A DNA stretch of 64,000 bases, from positions 2,635,605 through 2,699,604 of the forward strand of contig NZ_LT963430.1 of the NCBI RefSeq assembly GCF_900199405.1, read 5' to 3'. A program made the translations under genes and the position numbers. Shown piece after piece: positions 10,614-20,289 of the stretch. This DNA is from Beduinella massiliensis (GTDB lineage: Bacteria; Bacillota; Clostridia; Christensenellales; Aristaeellaceae). The notes under the pieces were generated by a model, which saw nothing but the letters and a program-made list of their open reading frames with translations, did no database searches and was not told where the DNA came from. Positions within the stretch are counted from its first letter, which is position 1; the number at the start of each line of letters is the position of its first letter.

Positions 10614-10997
10614 TCATAGCTGATCCTTCGCCCGCTTTAAAATGTCCATCAGCTCGTCCACTTCGTCGTCCGTGAGCTCGCCCTGCTCCACCATGTTGCT
10701 TACCAGGAGCGACGCGCGCCCCTCAAACAGCCGCGAAAGCAGCGTCTGCGTCTGTTCACGCGCAACCTTGTCCTTTTCCACGCAGGGGTAGTAGCGGCGG
10801 GCAGGCTCTGCCTCCTCCATGCGCACGGTTCCCTTCTGCATCATCCGCTTGAGCAGGGTGATGACCGTATGCTTCGTCCACCCCGTCTCCGCCTCCAGAG
10901 CGTGGGTAATCTGCGGCATCGTCAGGGGGCTGCGTTCCCAAAGCAGGGTCATAATCTTCCATTCCGCGTCCGTCAGCGGCGTTCTCTCTTCCAACAT
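10614..10997 (-). CDS. BlaI/MecI-family transcriptional repressor
   Basis: A 127-residue winged-helix repressor of normal BlaI length. LTDAEWKIMTLLWERSPLT is the typical BlaI opening, KHTVITLLKRMMQKG holds the recognition helix, and the C-terminal helices (about 75-125) form the dimer region that M56 peptidases cut. The start at MLEERTPL is preceded by AGGAGG 10 bases upstream; a longer upstream reading lacks a ribosome site. It is the first gene of an operon with two M56 genes. Two operator-like TACA/TGTA palindromes overlap its promoter, so autorepression relieved by the M56 proteins is the expected circuit. Confidence 0.93.
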   Translation of the reverse strand: MLEERTPLTDAEWKIMTLLWERSPLTMPQITHALEAETGWTKHTVITLLKRMMQKGTVRMEEAEPARRYYPCVEKDKVAREQTQTLLSRLFEGRASLLVSNMVEQGELTDDEVDELMDILKRAKDQL

Positions 10998-11072
10998 AGA
11001 GCATTTTCCTCCTCTCCGTCCGAAGCCCGCGCAGCACACCTCACGGAGCGTCGGTAATAATCCGTCCACCAT

Positions 11073-11128
11073 CATTGTACAAGTGTCTACCCATTTTGTC
11101 AAGCAATATCGGTATACAAATGTGTACC
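11073..11128 (-). promoter_or_regulatory. Two BlaI-type operators
   Basis: Read on the minus strand, GGTAcACAtTTGTAtACC (11111-11128) and GGTAgACAcTTGTAcaat (11073-11091 region) share the pattern GGTAnACAnTTGTA. The upstream copy contains the perfect TACA-4-TGTA arrangement known for BlaI/MecI operators. One copy covers the spacer and -10, the other sits just upstream of the -35, an arrangement suited to cooperative repression. Confidence 0.75.
11074..11102 (-). promoter_or_regulatory. Promoter of the blaI-M56-M56 operon
   Basis: Minus-strand consensus -35 TTGACA (11097-11102), a 17-base spacer and -10 TACAAT (11074-11079). It lies about 75 bases before the BlaI start. Confidence 0.9.
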
Positions 11129-11135
11129 GACCGTA

Positions 11136-11167
11136 TAAAGAAATCCGGAAGGCAAACGCCTTCCGGA
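11136..11167 (-). terminator. Terminator of the BMP-type transporter operon
   Basis: Perfect 10-base stem TCCGGAAGGC/GCCTTCCGGA with an AAAC loop (11144-11167), followed on the minus strand by TTTCTTTA. It ends the transporter operon just before the blaI promoter region. Confidence 0.85.
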
Positions 11168-11177
11168 AAAGAGAAAA

Positions 11178-12137
11178 TTACCTTCCGCCTTTGTCGTACG
11201 GGACGCCGCTCGCCTTAGGCGCCTGTGAGTTCTTGGAGGTGAACGCAAGCACGACCAGCGTGGCGACGTAAGGGAACATCTTGTAAAAGTCGCTGGGTAT
11301 GGAAAGCGACGCGAGAAACGGAATGCCCGAGTAGGCCGAAGCGAGCGTCTTCATCAAGCCGAAGAAGAGCGCCGCCAGCAGCACGCGCACCGGCTTCCAC
11401 TGACCGAAGATCAGCACTGCCAGCGCCAGGAAGCCGTAGCCCGCCACCGTCGCGTTGAAGTTGGTGGAGGTCGGGATGACGAAGACCAGGCCGCCCAAAC
11501 CGCCCAGCGCGCCGGAGATCAGCACGCCCGCGTAGCGCATCCGGTAGACGTTGATACCGACCGAATCCGCCGCCTGCGGATGCTCACCGCAAGCGCGGAG
11601 GCGAAGGCCGAACTTCGTCTTGTACAGCACGACCGCCGAAATGATGAGAATCGCAAAACCGATGTAGGTCGTAATGTAGCAGTTGCGGAAGAACAGGTTG
11701 CCGAGCACGGGGATATCGCCAAGCACCGGCACCTTTTCGATTCGGAAGGTATTGGTGAACTGCACCTGCTGCACGCCGTTTGTCTGTAGCGAACGCGCCA
11801 TGTAAATGGCAAACGCCGGGGCAAACATGTTCAGCGCAGTACCCGAAATGACCTGATCGCTCCGAAGGTTTACCGCCGCATAGGCGTGCAGCACTGAAAA
11901 AATCATCCCGGAGGCCATGGAAACCAGAATCGCCAGGATGAGAAGTCCCTGACCGCTCATGCTCCCCTGCATCCGATTGATGAAAAAGATGCCGCAGAAC
12001 GCGCCCATGATCATGATGCCGTCCAGGGCGATGTTCACCACGCCGCTGCGCTCGGAAAACATGCCGCCCAGCGCGACGATCAGCAGCGGAATGGAAAAGA
12101 ACATGGTCTGCTGAACGAGGAAGTACAGAATCTCCAT
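11178..12137 (-). CDS. ABC transporter permease, NupQ/BmpD-type (nucleoside or sugar uptake)
   Basis: A 319-residue integral membrane protein of the branched-chain-type permease family, with about eight to nine hydrophobic helices. GGMFSERSGVVNIALDGIM is the characteristic N-terminal signature of the second permease of BMP-linked transporters, and GVNVYRMRYAGVLISGALGG-like sequence forms the cytoplasmic coupling region. It follows the other permease with no gap, and the two would form the heterodimeric channel. In Bacillus and Streptococcus the equivalents (NupQ) import nucleosides. Substrate here is inferred from family and from the BMP binding protein, not proven. Last gene of the operon before a strong terminator. 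Confidence 0.9.
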   Translation of the reverse strand: MEILYFLVQQTMFFSIPLLIVALGGMFSERSGVVNIALDGIMIMGAFCGIFFINRMQGSMSGQGLLILAILVSMASGMIFSVLHAYAAVNLRSDQVISGTALNMFAPAFAIYMARSLQTNGVQQVQFTNTFRIEKVPVLGDIPVLGNLFFRNCYITTYIGFAILIISAVVLYKTKFGLRLRACGEHPQAADSVGINVYRMRYAGVLISGALGGLGGLVFVIPTSTNFNATVAGYGFLALAVLIFGQWKPVRVLLAALFFGLMKTLASAYSGIPFLASLSIPSDFYKMFPYVATLVVLAFTSKNSQAPKASGVPYDKGGR

Positions 12138-13270
12138 TTATTTGACCTCCTTTTCCTCGTGCATCTCGCGCCTTTGCACGGTGCGGGCGATGAACTGCTT
12201 CACCAGCAGCGAAAACGCGCTGAAATAGATGATGACGGCGATGATGATGTCGATGATCTCCGGCATGTAGTTGAGCCGCTGCAGATAGTTGCCGCCCAGC
12301 GTGATGTAAGAGATGAAGATGCCCGAGAAGATGATGCCGATCGGGTTGTTCATGCCGAGCAGCGCGACCGGGATGCCGTTGAAGCCCTCCGCCGCGATCA
12401 CGTCCACGACGACGATGTGCTTGCCGCTGCCGGGCGCGAGGTAAAGCAGCGCGCCGCCCAGACCTGCGAGCATGCCCGCGATGACCATGGATAGGACGAT
12501 GTTTCGCTTCTCGTTGATGCCCGCGTACTGGCTCGCAAACCGATTGTAGCCGCAGGCCTTCAGTTCATAGCCGAACGTCGTCTTATTGAGCAGGATGTAG
12601 ATGACGACCGCCATCGCGATAGCGATCAGAATGCCCGCGTTGACGCTGGAAATGTCCAACCGCTTTCCGCCTGCGATCACGTTTTTGAAGATGCCGTCCA
12701 GCCCCGCCTTGGGCAGCGCGGCGTTCGCGGCGACGGTCATCGACTCGTTCTTGAGCTGGTTATACACCGTCTGCTTGACGAGGTAGTTCACCCCGTACAT
12801 GCCGATGTAGTTCATCATGATGGAGGAAATGACCTCGTTCACGTTCAGCAGCGCCTTGAAGATGCCGGGCACCGCCCCCCAGATGCCGCCCGCCACCATC
12901 GCCGCGAGCAGCGCGACGATCCAGTGCGTCGCGCCGGGCAGAAAGGTCCAATGCACGCCGACGTACACCGCCGCGAACGCGCCCACGATGAACTGACCCG
13001 CCGCGCCGATGTTAAACAGACCGGTCTTGTTGGCAAACCCCACGGATAGGCCGGTCATGATGATGGGCGTCGCAAAGTAGAGCACCTGCCCCAGGCCCTT
13101 CATGCCGCCCGTGAAGCCGCCCGCCATGATGATGCCAAGCCCCTGCACCGCCTGCTGCGGATTGGAGATGAGCAGGATCACAAAGCCGAACAGCAGGCCT
13201 ACGACGATGGCAATCAGGGACGAAGCGACGCTGGAAAATCCTTTAGATTCTAGTATTTTTCGCATGCTTC

Positions 13271-13274
<4 letters not shown>
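12138..13274 (-). CDS. ABC transporter permease, NupP/BmpC-type
   Basis: A 378-residue membrane protein with about nine helices. GLSVGFANKTGLFNIGAAGQF is the signature region of the first permease of BMP-type transporters, and NEVISSIMMNYIGMYGVNYLV is also conserved. Its start overlaps the end of the ATPase gene by 4 bases and its stop touches the start of the second permease, indicating translational coupling. Pairs with the second permease to form the membrane channel. The N-terminus is cytoplasmic with a basic segment; the C-terminus ends in charged residues (MHEEKEVK). Confidence 0.9.
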
Positions 13275-14788
<1,514 letters not shown>

Positions 14789-14886
14789 GCTCTCACTCCT
14801 TCAGTAACTTGTTTTCAGGCCGGCGCTTTTGCAGTGCGTCCGGCATTGCACGGCAAAAGCGTCAACAAATGGAAACGGTGTTCCCT

Positions 14887-14920
14887 AAAAAAGCGGGCAG
14901 GCGTTCAACGCCCGCCCGCT
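14887..14920 (-). terminator. Intercistronic terminator after the BMP binding-protein gene
   Basis: AGCGGGC and GGCGTT pair with AACGCC and GCCCGCT (one mismatch), followed on the minus strand by six T. Located between the binding-protein gene and the ATPase gene, as often seen in ABC operons where the binding protein must be in excess. Confidence 0.88.
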
Positions 14921-14944
14921 TATTCGGACCTTTTTTCGGAAGGC

Positions 14945-16003
14945 TTACTCGACGACGGTCACCTTCACGATGGTGCCCAGCGTGGTCACGTCCGCCGCGG
15001 TGTCCGCGTTGATGACGTACTCGCCGGAAACAATCTTTGCGAACAGCTCGTCATACGCAGCCTGGTCAAAGTCGTTCAGCTTGCTGGTCTCCATCGGCAG
15101 CTGCACGCCGTTGTTGGCAGCGCTGAACACGGCGGTCTCGCCGCCCTTGAACTCGCCGGCGTAGATGGACGCGATCGCCGCTTCAACGGAAGCGGAGAGG
15201 CCCTTCATCGCAGAGGTGATGACCGTCTCAGATTCGCTGCTCTGGTCGACGTCGACGCCCACCACGAACTTGCCGGCCGCTTCGGCCGCCGCCATGACGG
15301 AGTTGCCGACCGCGCCGCCGCAGCCAAAAATCACTTCGACGCCGTCGTTGTACCAGGAAGCCGCCAGCGTCTGGGCTTCGGGGGTCGCGTCGAAGCCGCC
15401 GGTGTAGTGATAGTTCATCGTGATTTCGGAGATGCCCAGCTCCTCAGCGGCCTTTTCAGCGCCCTGTACGAAGCCGTAGCCATAGCGAATCACAGCGGGA
15501 ACCGCCATGCCGCCCATGAAGCCCAGCTTGGTGTAACCGGCCTTGACGACCGCGTAACCGGCGAGGAAACCGGCTTCCTGCTCCGCGTACAGGATCGGCA
15601 TCACGTTCTTCTCGGTGCGGTAATCCGCATAGTCCGCGCTGTGCGGCTCGCCGTCCAGCAGAATGAAGTTGACTTCGGGATAGATGTCCTGCGCGATGTA
15701 AATCGGCTCTTCAAACAGGAAGCCCGGCGTCACGATCGTCTTCGCGCCGGCGTTCACGGCCAGGTCGATCGCGGCCAGATACGCGTCCGTGGACTTTTCG
15801 GTCGGCTTATAGTACTTGTGCGTGACGTTGTTGGCCTCGGCATACGCCACGACGCCTTCCCACGCGCCCTGATTGAAGGACTTGTCGTCGATGGTGCCGA
15901 TATCGGTAATCAGCGCCAGATCGTAGGTGTCCTCCGCCGCGACGAAGGAAACCATGCTCAGCACCATGACGAGCGCCAAGAACATAGAAGCAAGTTTCTT
16001 CAT
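14945..16003 (-). CDS. BMP-family substrate-binding protein (nucleoside/purine ABC transporter)
   Basis: A 352-residue secreted binding protein. The fold is recognised from ALITDIGTIDDKSFNQGAWEG at the mature N-terminus, GFMGGMAVPAVIRYGYGFVQGA in the middle, and GCGGAVGNSVMAAAEAAGKFVVGVDVDQS, all typical of Bmp/PnrA proteins that bind purine nucleosides. The first 23 residues form a signal peptide ending in FVAAED, which looks like a signal peptidase I site. The usual lipoprotein cysteine is absent, so how it stays near the membrane is unclear. First gene of the operon, with its own promoter and a GGAGG ribosome site. Confidence 0.93.
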   Translation of the reverse strand: MKKLASMFLALVMVLSMVSFVAAEDTYDLALITDIGTIDDKSFNQGAWEGVVAYAEANNVTHKYYKPTEKSTDAYLAAIDLAVNAGAKTIVTPGFLFEEPIYIAQDIYPEVNFILLDGEPHSADYADYRTEKNVMPILYAEQEAGFLAGYAVVKAGYTKLGFMGGMAVPAVIRYGYGFVQGAEKAAEELGISEITMNYHYTGGFDATPEAQTLAASWYNDGVEVIFGCGGAVGNSVMAAAEAAGKFVVGVDVDQSSESETVITSAMKGLSASVEAAIASIYAGEFKGGETAVFSAANNGVQLPMETSKLNDFDQAAYDELFAKIVSGEYVINADTAADVTTLGTIVKVTVVE

Positions 16004-16066
16004 AACGAGAAAACCTCCTTAGAATAATGCGCCGCCGAACGGGTGTCCAGCAGCCTGTCCCTTTGT

Positions 16067-16095
16067 ATTGTAGCAGGTTTTTATCCCTTTTGGAA
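16067..16095 (-). promoter_or_regulatory. Probable promoter of the BMP transporter operon
   Basis: Minus-strand -10 TACAAT (16067-16072), 17-base spacer and a weak -35 TTCCAA (16090-16095), about 65 bases before the binding-protein start. Confidence 0.6.
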
Positions 16096-16149
16096 GCGTA
16101 TTTTGAATGGAAAAATGAAAATATTTTAACAAGTTTCACAAATGCAGGC

Positions 16150-17004
16150 TCATTTTTTGAGCCCGGAGAATCCTTCGCCCATCGCTTCATGAACCTCGCT
16201 GACCGTGACGAACGCACGCTCGTCCTCGGAGGCGATGATCTCCTTAAGCTGCGTCATTTCATTCTTGTTGATGACGCAAAAGACCATGCCCTTGTCCTCG
16301 CCGCTGTAGCTTCCGCGGGCGGAAAGCAGCGTGGCTCCCCGATCCATCTCCTGATTGATCCGCTGGGCGATCCGGGCCGCCTGATCCGATATGATGAAGA
16401 ACTGGTGCGCGGTATTCCAGCCCTGCAGCACGATGTCCATCACCTTGGTGGAGATAAACAGGGCGATCAGCGCCCAAAGCGCCGCCTGCGGGTCGAACAC
16501 CACGCCCGCCGCGCACACCACGACGCAGTCGATTCCGAACAGAAAGGTCCCTACCGAGATGACGGGGAAGCGGTTATGTACCAGCTGCGCAGCCAGGTCT
16601 GTGCCGCCCGTCGTCGCGCCGCCTCGCAGCACAAGCCCCAAACCGATGCCCAGCAAAATGCCGCCGTAGAGACTGGAAAGCATCATGTCGTTCGTGACGG
16701 CCTGCTGCGGCAGAATATCGATGCAAAGAGAGAGCCCCAGCATCGACAGGAATGACCGGAAGACGAACCTTCGTCCTACCGCCTTGTAGCCGACGAGGAA
16801 CAACGGAATGTTCAGCGCGGCGCTGAGCAGGCCGACCGGCCAGTGCGTGCCCGCGGCGATGAGCGTCGCAATGCCCGTCACGCCGCCGGGCGCGATGTCG
16901 TTGGGAACGAAAAACTGCGAAAACGAGATGCCCGCGATCAGGCAGCCGAGCAGCATCTGCGCGTAGGCCTTTCCCATGTTGACGAGCTTCTTTTTGTCCT
17001 GCAT
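16150..17004 (-). CDS. YitT-family membrane protein
   Basis: A 284-residue protein with five to six hydrophobic helices in the first 200 residues and a soluble C-terminal DUF2179 domain (about 205-280). SQFFVPNDIAPGGVTGIATL and RGGATTGGTDLAAQLVHN are the conserved YitT segments. YitT proteins are widespread in Firmicutes and their transport role is still poorly defined. The start codon follows AAAGGAGA with a 9-base spacing. A short perfect hairpin lies 30 bases upstream, separating it from the mazF gene. The stop codon is embedded in a small hairpin (16147-16164). Confidence 0.92.
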   Translation of the reverse strand: MQDKKKLVNMGKAYAQMLLGCLIAGISFSQFFVPNDIAPGGVTGIATLIAAGTHWPVGLLSAALNIPLFLVGYKAVGRRFVFRSFLSMLGLSLCIDILPQQAVTNDMMLSSLYGGILLGIGLGLVLRGGATTGGTDLAAQLVHNRFPVISVGTFLFGIDCVVVCAAGVVFDPQAALWALIALFISTKVMDIVLQGWNTAHQFFIISDQAARIAQRINQEMDRGATLLSARGSYSGEDKGMVFCVINKNEMTQLKEIIASEDERAFVTVSEVHEAMGEGFSGLKK

Positions 17005-17033
17005 GCGCGTTGTCTCCTTTAAAATCAGGTAGG

Positions 17034-17058
17034 GCGGGCGCGGAAAGTCCGCGCCCGC
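17034..17058. terminator. Strong hairpin between mazF-like gene and yitT-like gene
   Basis: Perfect 11-base stem GCGGGCGCGGA/TCCGCGCCCGC with a 3-base loop just after the mazF stop. There is no good U tract on either strand, so it may end transcription only partly or protect the mRNA end. Confidence 0.5.
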
Positions 17059-17061
17059 AAT

Positions 17062-17415
17062 TTATGCCTCTTTGGGCGAAAAACCGAGCGATACGCGCAT
17101 GGCGTCGTCAACGCTTCGCATCAGCTCCTCCGGGAGCTGACCCACGCGGCGTCCAAGCCGCCGCTTTTCCAGCGTGCGCACCTGCTCGGCGAGAATCAGC
17201 GAATCCTTCAGCAGCCCGCTTTCCCCTGCCGGAATCACGACGTGCGTGGGCAGCTTCGTCTTGCCCAGGCGCGAGGTGATCGCCAGCACGATGACCGTCG
17301 GGCTGTAGCGGTTCCCCATATCATTTTGAATAATCAGCACGGGGCGAACCCCGCCCTGTTCCGACCCCACCACGGGGTCCAGGTCGGCAAAGTAGATTTC
17401 TCCGCGTTTGAACAT
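17062..17415 (-). CDS. MazF/EndoA-type mRNA interferase
   Basis: A 117-residue PemK/MazF endoribonuclease of the Bacillus EndoA size class. KRGEIYFADLDPVVGSEQGG is the signature N-terminus, followed by RPVLIIQNDMGN and the active-site region TVIVLAITSRLGKTKLPTHV, where the conserved Thr-Ser-Arg lies. It would cut single-stranded mRNA at short motifs unless held by an antitoxin. In Bacillus the antitoxin gene ndoAI is just upstream, after alr. Here the 107 bases upstream hold no antitoxin gene and the previous gene is the NAD(P)HX repair enzyme. The ribosome site is weak. A palindrome AAGCATGCTT lies 18 bases before the start and might be an operator. Confidence 0.93.
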   Translation of the reverse strand: MFKRGEIYFADLDPVVGSEQGGVRPVLIIQNDMGNRYSPTVIVLAITSRLGKTKLPTHVVIPAGESGLLKDSLILAEQVRTLEKRRLGRRVGQLPEELMRSVDDAMRVSLGFSPKEA

Positions 17416-17522
17416 GGCCTACCACACTCCGAAAGCATGCTTCGGCCCCGTTCCCCTGCCTTATATTCTATGTGCGCGCGCCACGGCGGTTCGACCCAAT
17501 CTTTTTGGGGCCGATCCACCGC

Positions 17523-18992
17523 TTACAGGCAACCCGCGATGTCGAGCGCCGTCACCTGCCGCGTGCCCAACGCTCCCTCCGCGCGCCGTCCCGCCTGTGC
17601 GTGCCAGAGTGCGGCTGCCCGCGCCGCCTCGTAAGGCGCCATGCCCTGACAGAGCAGCGCGCCTACGACGCCCGACAGGACGTCTCCGCTTCCCCCTGTC
17701 GCCATCGCGCAGGTACCCCTGGGCATCAGCGTCACGCCCTCTTCGCCCGCGATCACGGTGGTCGCTCCCTTGAGCAGCGCGACCGCGCCGGTCTTTTGGG
17801 CCAGCGCCTTCGCCGCTTCTACCGGATCCAGCAGCACCTGCGCGGCATCCGTTTCAAGCAAACGCCCCGCTTCGCCGGGGTGCGGCGTGACGACGGTGTT
17901 TCTGCCGGGAAGCAGCCTCGCCGCCGCCATGACGTTCAGCGCGTCCGCATCCAGCACCTTCGGCACGTCGCTCTGAATGAGCGCGCGTAGGGCCTCCCCC
18001 ACGCCCGACCGCTGCGACAGACCCGGCCCCGCCACGGCGGCCTGCTTTCCCTGCAGAAGCGATTCGATTCGCGACTCCGCCTTCGCGGCCAAAGCTCCGT
18101 CCTCCTCCGGCACCGGTGCCGCCATAGCGCAAAACGCCTGCGCCTGCAGCGCGCTGAAGACATCGCCCACGCAGGCCGCCGTCACGAGTCCCGCGCCCGC
18201 GCGCAGCGCGCCCAGCGTGCACAGCACCGCCGCGCCCGCCATGCCGCGCGAACCCGCGACCACCAGCAGATGACCGCAGGTTCCCTTGTGCGCGTCCGCG
18301 GCCCGGGGCGGGATCAGCACGTCTCCGTCCTCCAGCACGTCCATTCCCTCCGCCCGATCCAGCGCGGGCGGAATGCCGATATCCGCGACCGTGAGCCTGC
18401 CCGTGAGTTCCCGGCCCGGGCTGAGGAAGTGGCCCGGCTTGGGCCGGTGAAACGTCACCGTCTCCCGGGCGCTGACGGCGCAGCCCCGCACGCGCCCGGC
18501 CGCGCCGTCCACGCCGGAGGGGATGTCCACAGCGACCACCGGCAGTCCGCTGGCATTCATCTGCGCGATCATTTCGGCGCAAATGCCCTCGACGTCCCGC
18601 GAAAGCCCCGTGCCGAAAAGCGCGTCCACCACCGCAGCGGCGTCCCCAAGCGGTATGCCCCGCTCTGCCGGAACGATCGGTATGCCGAGCCGTCCGCAAA
18701 GCGACGCGTTGATCTTTGCGTCACCTAAAAGCGTCTCTACCGGCGCTGCGGTGCAGCAAACCGCCCCGCCGCCCATCTGACGCCAGAGGCGCGCCGCCGC
18801 GTAGCCGTCGCCGCCGTTTCCGCCCGCGCCGCAGGCAAAGAGCACGCGCGCTCCCTGCGGCACGTGCCGAAGAAGCGCCTGCGCAACCGCCTGCGCCGCG
18901 TGCTCCATCAGCAAAAGCGAGGGATAGCCCGTCTCCTTCATGAATTCCTGCTCCAGCGCCCGCATCGCACAGGGCGTGACCGTGTGCAACAT
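17523..18992 (-). CDS. nnr: Bifunctional NAD(P)H-hydrate epimerase and dehydratase
   Basis: A 489-residue fusion of the YjeF N-terminal epimerase domain (about 1-210; GAGGNGGDGYAAARLW and VDALFGTGLSRDV) and the carbohydrate-kinase-like dehydratase domain (about 225-489; KGTCGHLLVVAGSRGMAGAA, the DADALN motif and GGSGDVLSGVVGALLCQG). It repairs hydrated NADH and NADPH back to usable cofactor, using ADP or ATP. Length fits E. coli Nnr. The start lies in the tail of acpS behind GGAGGG, and the acpS-nnr order is common in Clostridia. It ends 107 bases before the mazF gene. Confidence 0.96.
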   Translation of the reverse strand: MLHTVTPCAMRALEQEFMKETGYPSLLLMEHAAQAVAQALLRHVPQGARVLFACGAGGNGGDGYAAARLWRQMGGGAVCCTAAPVETLLGDAKINASLCGRLGIPIVPAERGIPLGDAAAVVDALFGTGLSRDVEGICAEMIAQMNASGLPVVAVDIPSGVDGAAGRVRGCAVSARETVTFHRPKPGHFLSPGRELTGRLTVADIGIPPALDRAEGMDVLEDGDVLIPPRAADAHKGTCGHLLVVAGSRGMAGAAVLCTLGALRAGAGLVTAACVGDVFSALQAQAFCAMAAPVPEEDGALAAKAESRIESLLQGKQAAVAGPGLSQRSGVGEALRALIQSDVPKVLDADALNVMAAARLLPGRNTVVTPHPGEAGRLLETDAAQVLLDPVEAAKALAQKTGAVALLKGATTVIAGEEGVTLMPRGTCAMATGGSGDVLSGVVGALLCQGMAPYEAARAAALWHAQAGRRAEGALGTRQVTALDIAGCL

Positions 18993-18994
18993 CT

Positions 18995-19363
18995 TTATCC
19001 CTCCGCAACCGCCATGGCTACCGCCATGCCGCCGTCGTGTGATATGGAAAGGTGCATTCGCGCGCCGCCCAGCTCGCTCAGGCGCGCCGCAGCCGCCCCC
19101 ACGAGGACAGCCTGCGGCGCGCCTGCCTCCGTGTGCGAAACGCCCACGTCGCGCAGGGGGATTAAAAGCCCCGTGCCCAGCGCCTTGAGCATCGCTTCTT
19201 TGGCCGCGAAGATTCCCGCCGCGCTCTGATCGCGCACGCTCCCTCTTTCCGCGAGGTAAGCGCGTTCCTCTTCCGTGAAATAGCGTTCCAAAAAGGCGCC
19301 CTTTTGAACCGCCCGGCCGATGCGCTCCACCTCGCAGATGTCCACCCCGACGCCTACGATCAT
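18995..19363 (-). CDS. acpS: Holo-[acyl-carrier-protein] synthase
   Basis: A 122-residue phosphopantetheinyl transferase of the small AcpS class. It transfers the 4'-phosphopantetheine arm of CoA to acyl carrier protein, needed for fatty acid synthesis. MIVGVGVDICEVERI holds the magnesium-binding Asp, and FAAKEAMLKALGTG the conserved Glu/Lys motif; HLSISHD is the third signature. The ATG is chosen from the MIVGVGVD start; a longer in-frame reading upstream is only the shadow of the preceding gene. It overlaps the end of the P1 peptidase gene by 4 bases (ATGA) and its stop is 2 bases before nnr. Confidence 0.96.
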   Translation of the reverse strand: MIVGVGVDICEVERIGRAVQKGAFLERYFTEEERAYLAERGSVRDQSAAGIFAAKEAMLKALGTGLLIPLRDVGVSHTEAGAPQAVLVGAAAARLSELGGARMHLSISHDGGMAVAMAVAEG

Positions 19364-20289
19364 GCTTCTTCCTTCGCCGCCGTCACGGCGTTGGCGATGG
19401 CGCGCGCCATGGCTTCCGCCGCCGCCGCGCAGAGCATCAGGAATGGAAGCCTGCCCTTTTGCTGCCCTGTCGCCATCGAAAAGATCGTATCGCCGTCCAT
19501 CATCGTATGGACGGGCCGGATCGCGCGGGCGTAGCCGTCGTGCGCCGAGAGCGCGAGGCGGTTCGCCTCCTCCTTGCTCAGCTTCGCATCCGTTGCGATG
19601 ACGCCGAGGGTCGTGTTTTCGCCGATATGCCCTTCCAGCCGCGCGCCCGTCAGCGCCGCCTGTGCGGGCGACGGCCTGCCGCCGAGATGTCCGCAGGCCA
19701 GGATCGCGCCGCTCTGTGGGTCGTACACGTCGCCGCATGCGTTCACGCAGACGATCGCCCCCACATGCACCCCGTCGGCGAGCGTGATGCTCGCCGTGCC
19801 GGTACCGCCGCGCGCCGGCTTCGCCCCCGGCACCAGCTTGCCCACCGTCGCGCCGCAGCCCGCGCCGTAAGCGCCCTGCTGCACGACGTTTCCGGCCACC
19901 CGGCACGCCGCGTAGCCCATGTCCGGGCCCGGCCGCACGTCCGAACGCCCGACGCCCAGGTCGAAAAGCACCGCCGCGGGCACGATCGGCACGCGGCATA
20001 CGCCTACGTCCATGCCCTCGCCAAGCTCTTCAAAGAAGCGCATCGCGCCGTCCGCCGCCGCCAGCCCGTAAGCGCTGCCGCCGCAGAGCAATACAGCGTT
20101 CGGGCCTTGCACGAGGTTGCCCGGGCGCAGCAGATCCGTCTCGCGCGTGCCCGGCGCCGCGCCGCGCACATCCACGCCGCCGACCGTCTCCGGCGGGCAA
20201 AGCACCGCCGTCACGCCCGTGCGCGCCTCGCGCACTTCAACCTGACCGACCGTAATGCCGATGACGTCCGTAATGCTTCCTTCATACAT
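19360..20289 (-). CDS. P1/S58-family peptidase (DmpA-type aminopeptidase-like)
   Basis: A 309-residue member of the DmpA/P1 family, self-processing N-terminal nucleophile hydrolases. Visible signatures are ITDVIGITVGQVE at the N-terminus, VLLCGGSAYGLAAADG, GYGAGCGATVGK-like sequence at about 160-170, and IGENTTLGVIATDAKLSKEEANRLA near residue 230, where self-cleavage before the Thr or Ser is expected. Related enzymes remove D- or beta-amino acids or act as L-aminopeptidases; the substrate here is unknown and no signal peptide is present. It overlaps birA upstream by 8 bases and acpS downstream by 4. Confidence 0.9.
   Translation of the reverse strand: MYEGSITDVIGITVGQVEVREARTGVTAVLCPPETVGGVDVRGAAPGTRETDLLRPGNLVQGPNAVLLCGGSAYGLAAADGAMRFFEELGEGMDVGVCRVPIVPAAVLFDLGVGRSDVRPGPDMGYAACRVAGNVVQQGAYGAGCGATVGKLVPGAKPARGGTGTASITLADGVHVGAIVCVNACGDVYDPQSGAILACGHLGGRPSPAQAALTGARLEGHIGENTTLGVIATDAKLSKEEANRLALSAHDGYARAIRPVHTMMDGDTIFSMATGQQKGRLPFLMLCAAAAEAMARAIANAVTAAKEEA

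Noticed and set aside
12159-12494. 111-codon plus-strand frame rich in Asp/His/Arg opposite a permease gene
   Set aside because: Shadow of the permease; acidic-basic pattern mirrors hydrophobic codons on the other strand.
19364-19999. Upstream extension of the acpS frame to a 334-codon protein
   Set aside because: The extra part overlaps the P1 peptidase gene in another frame; AcpS has its own ATG with the ATGA overlap and normal length.
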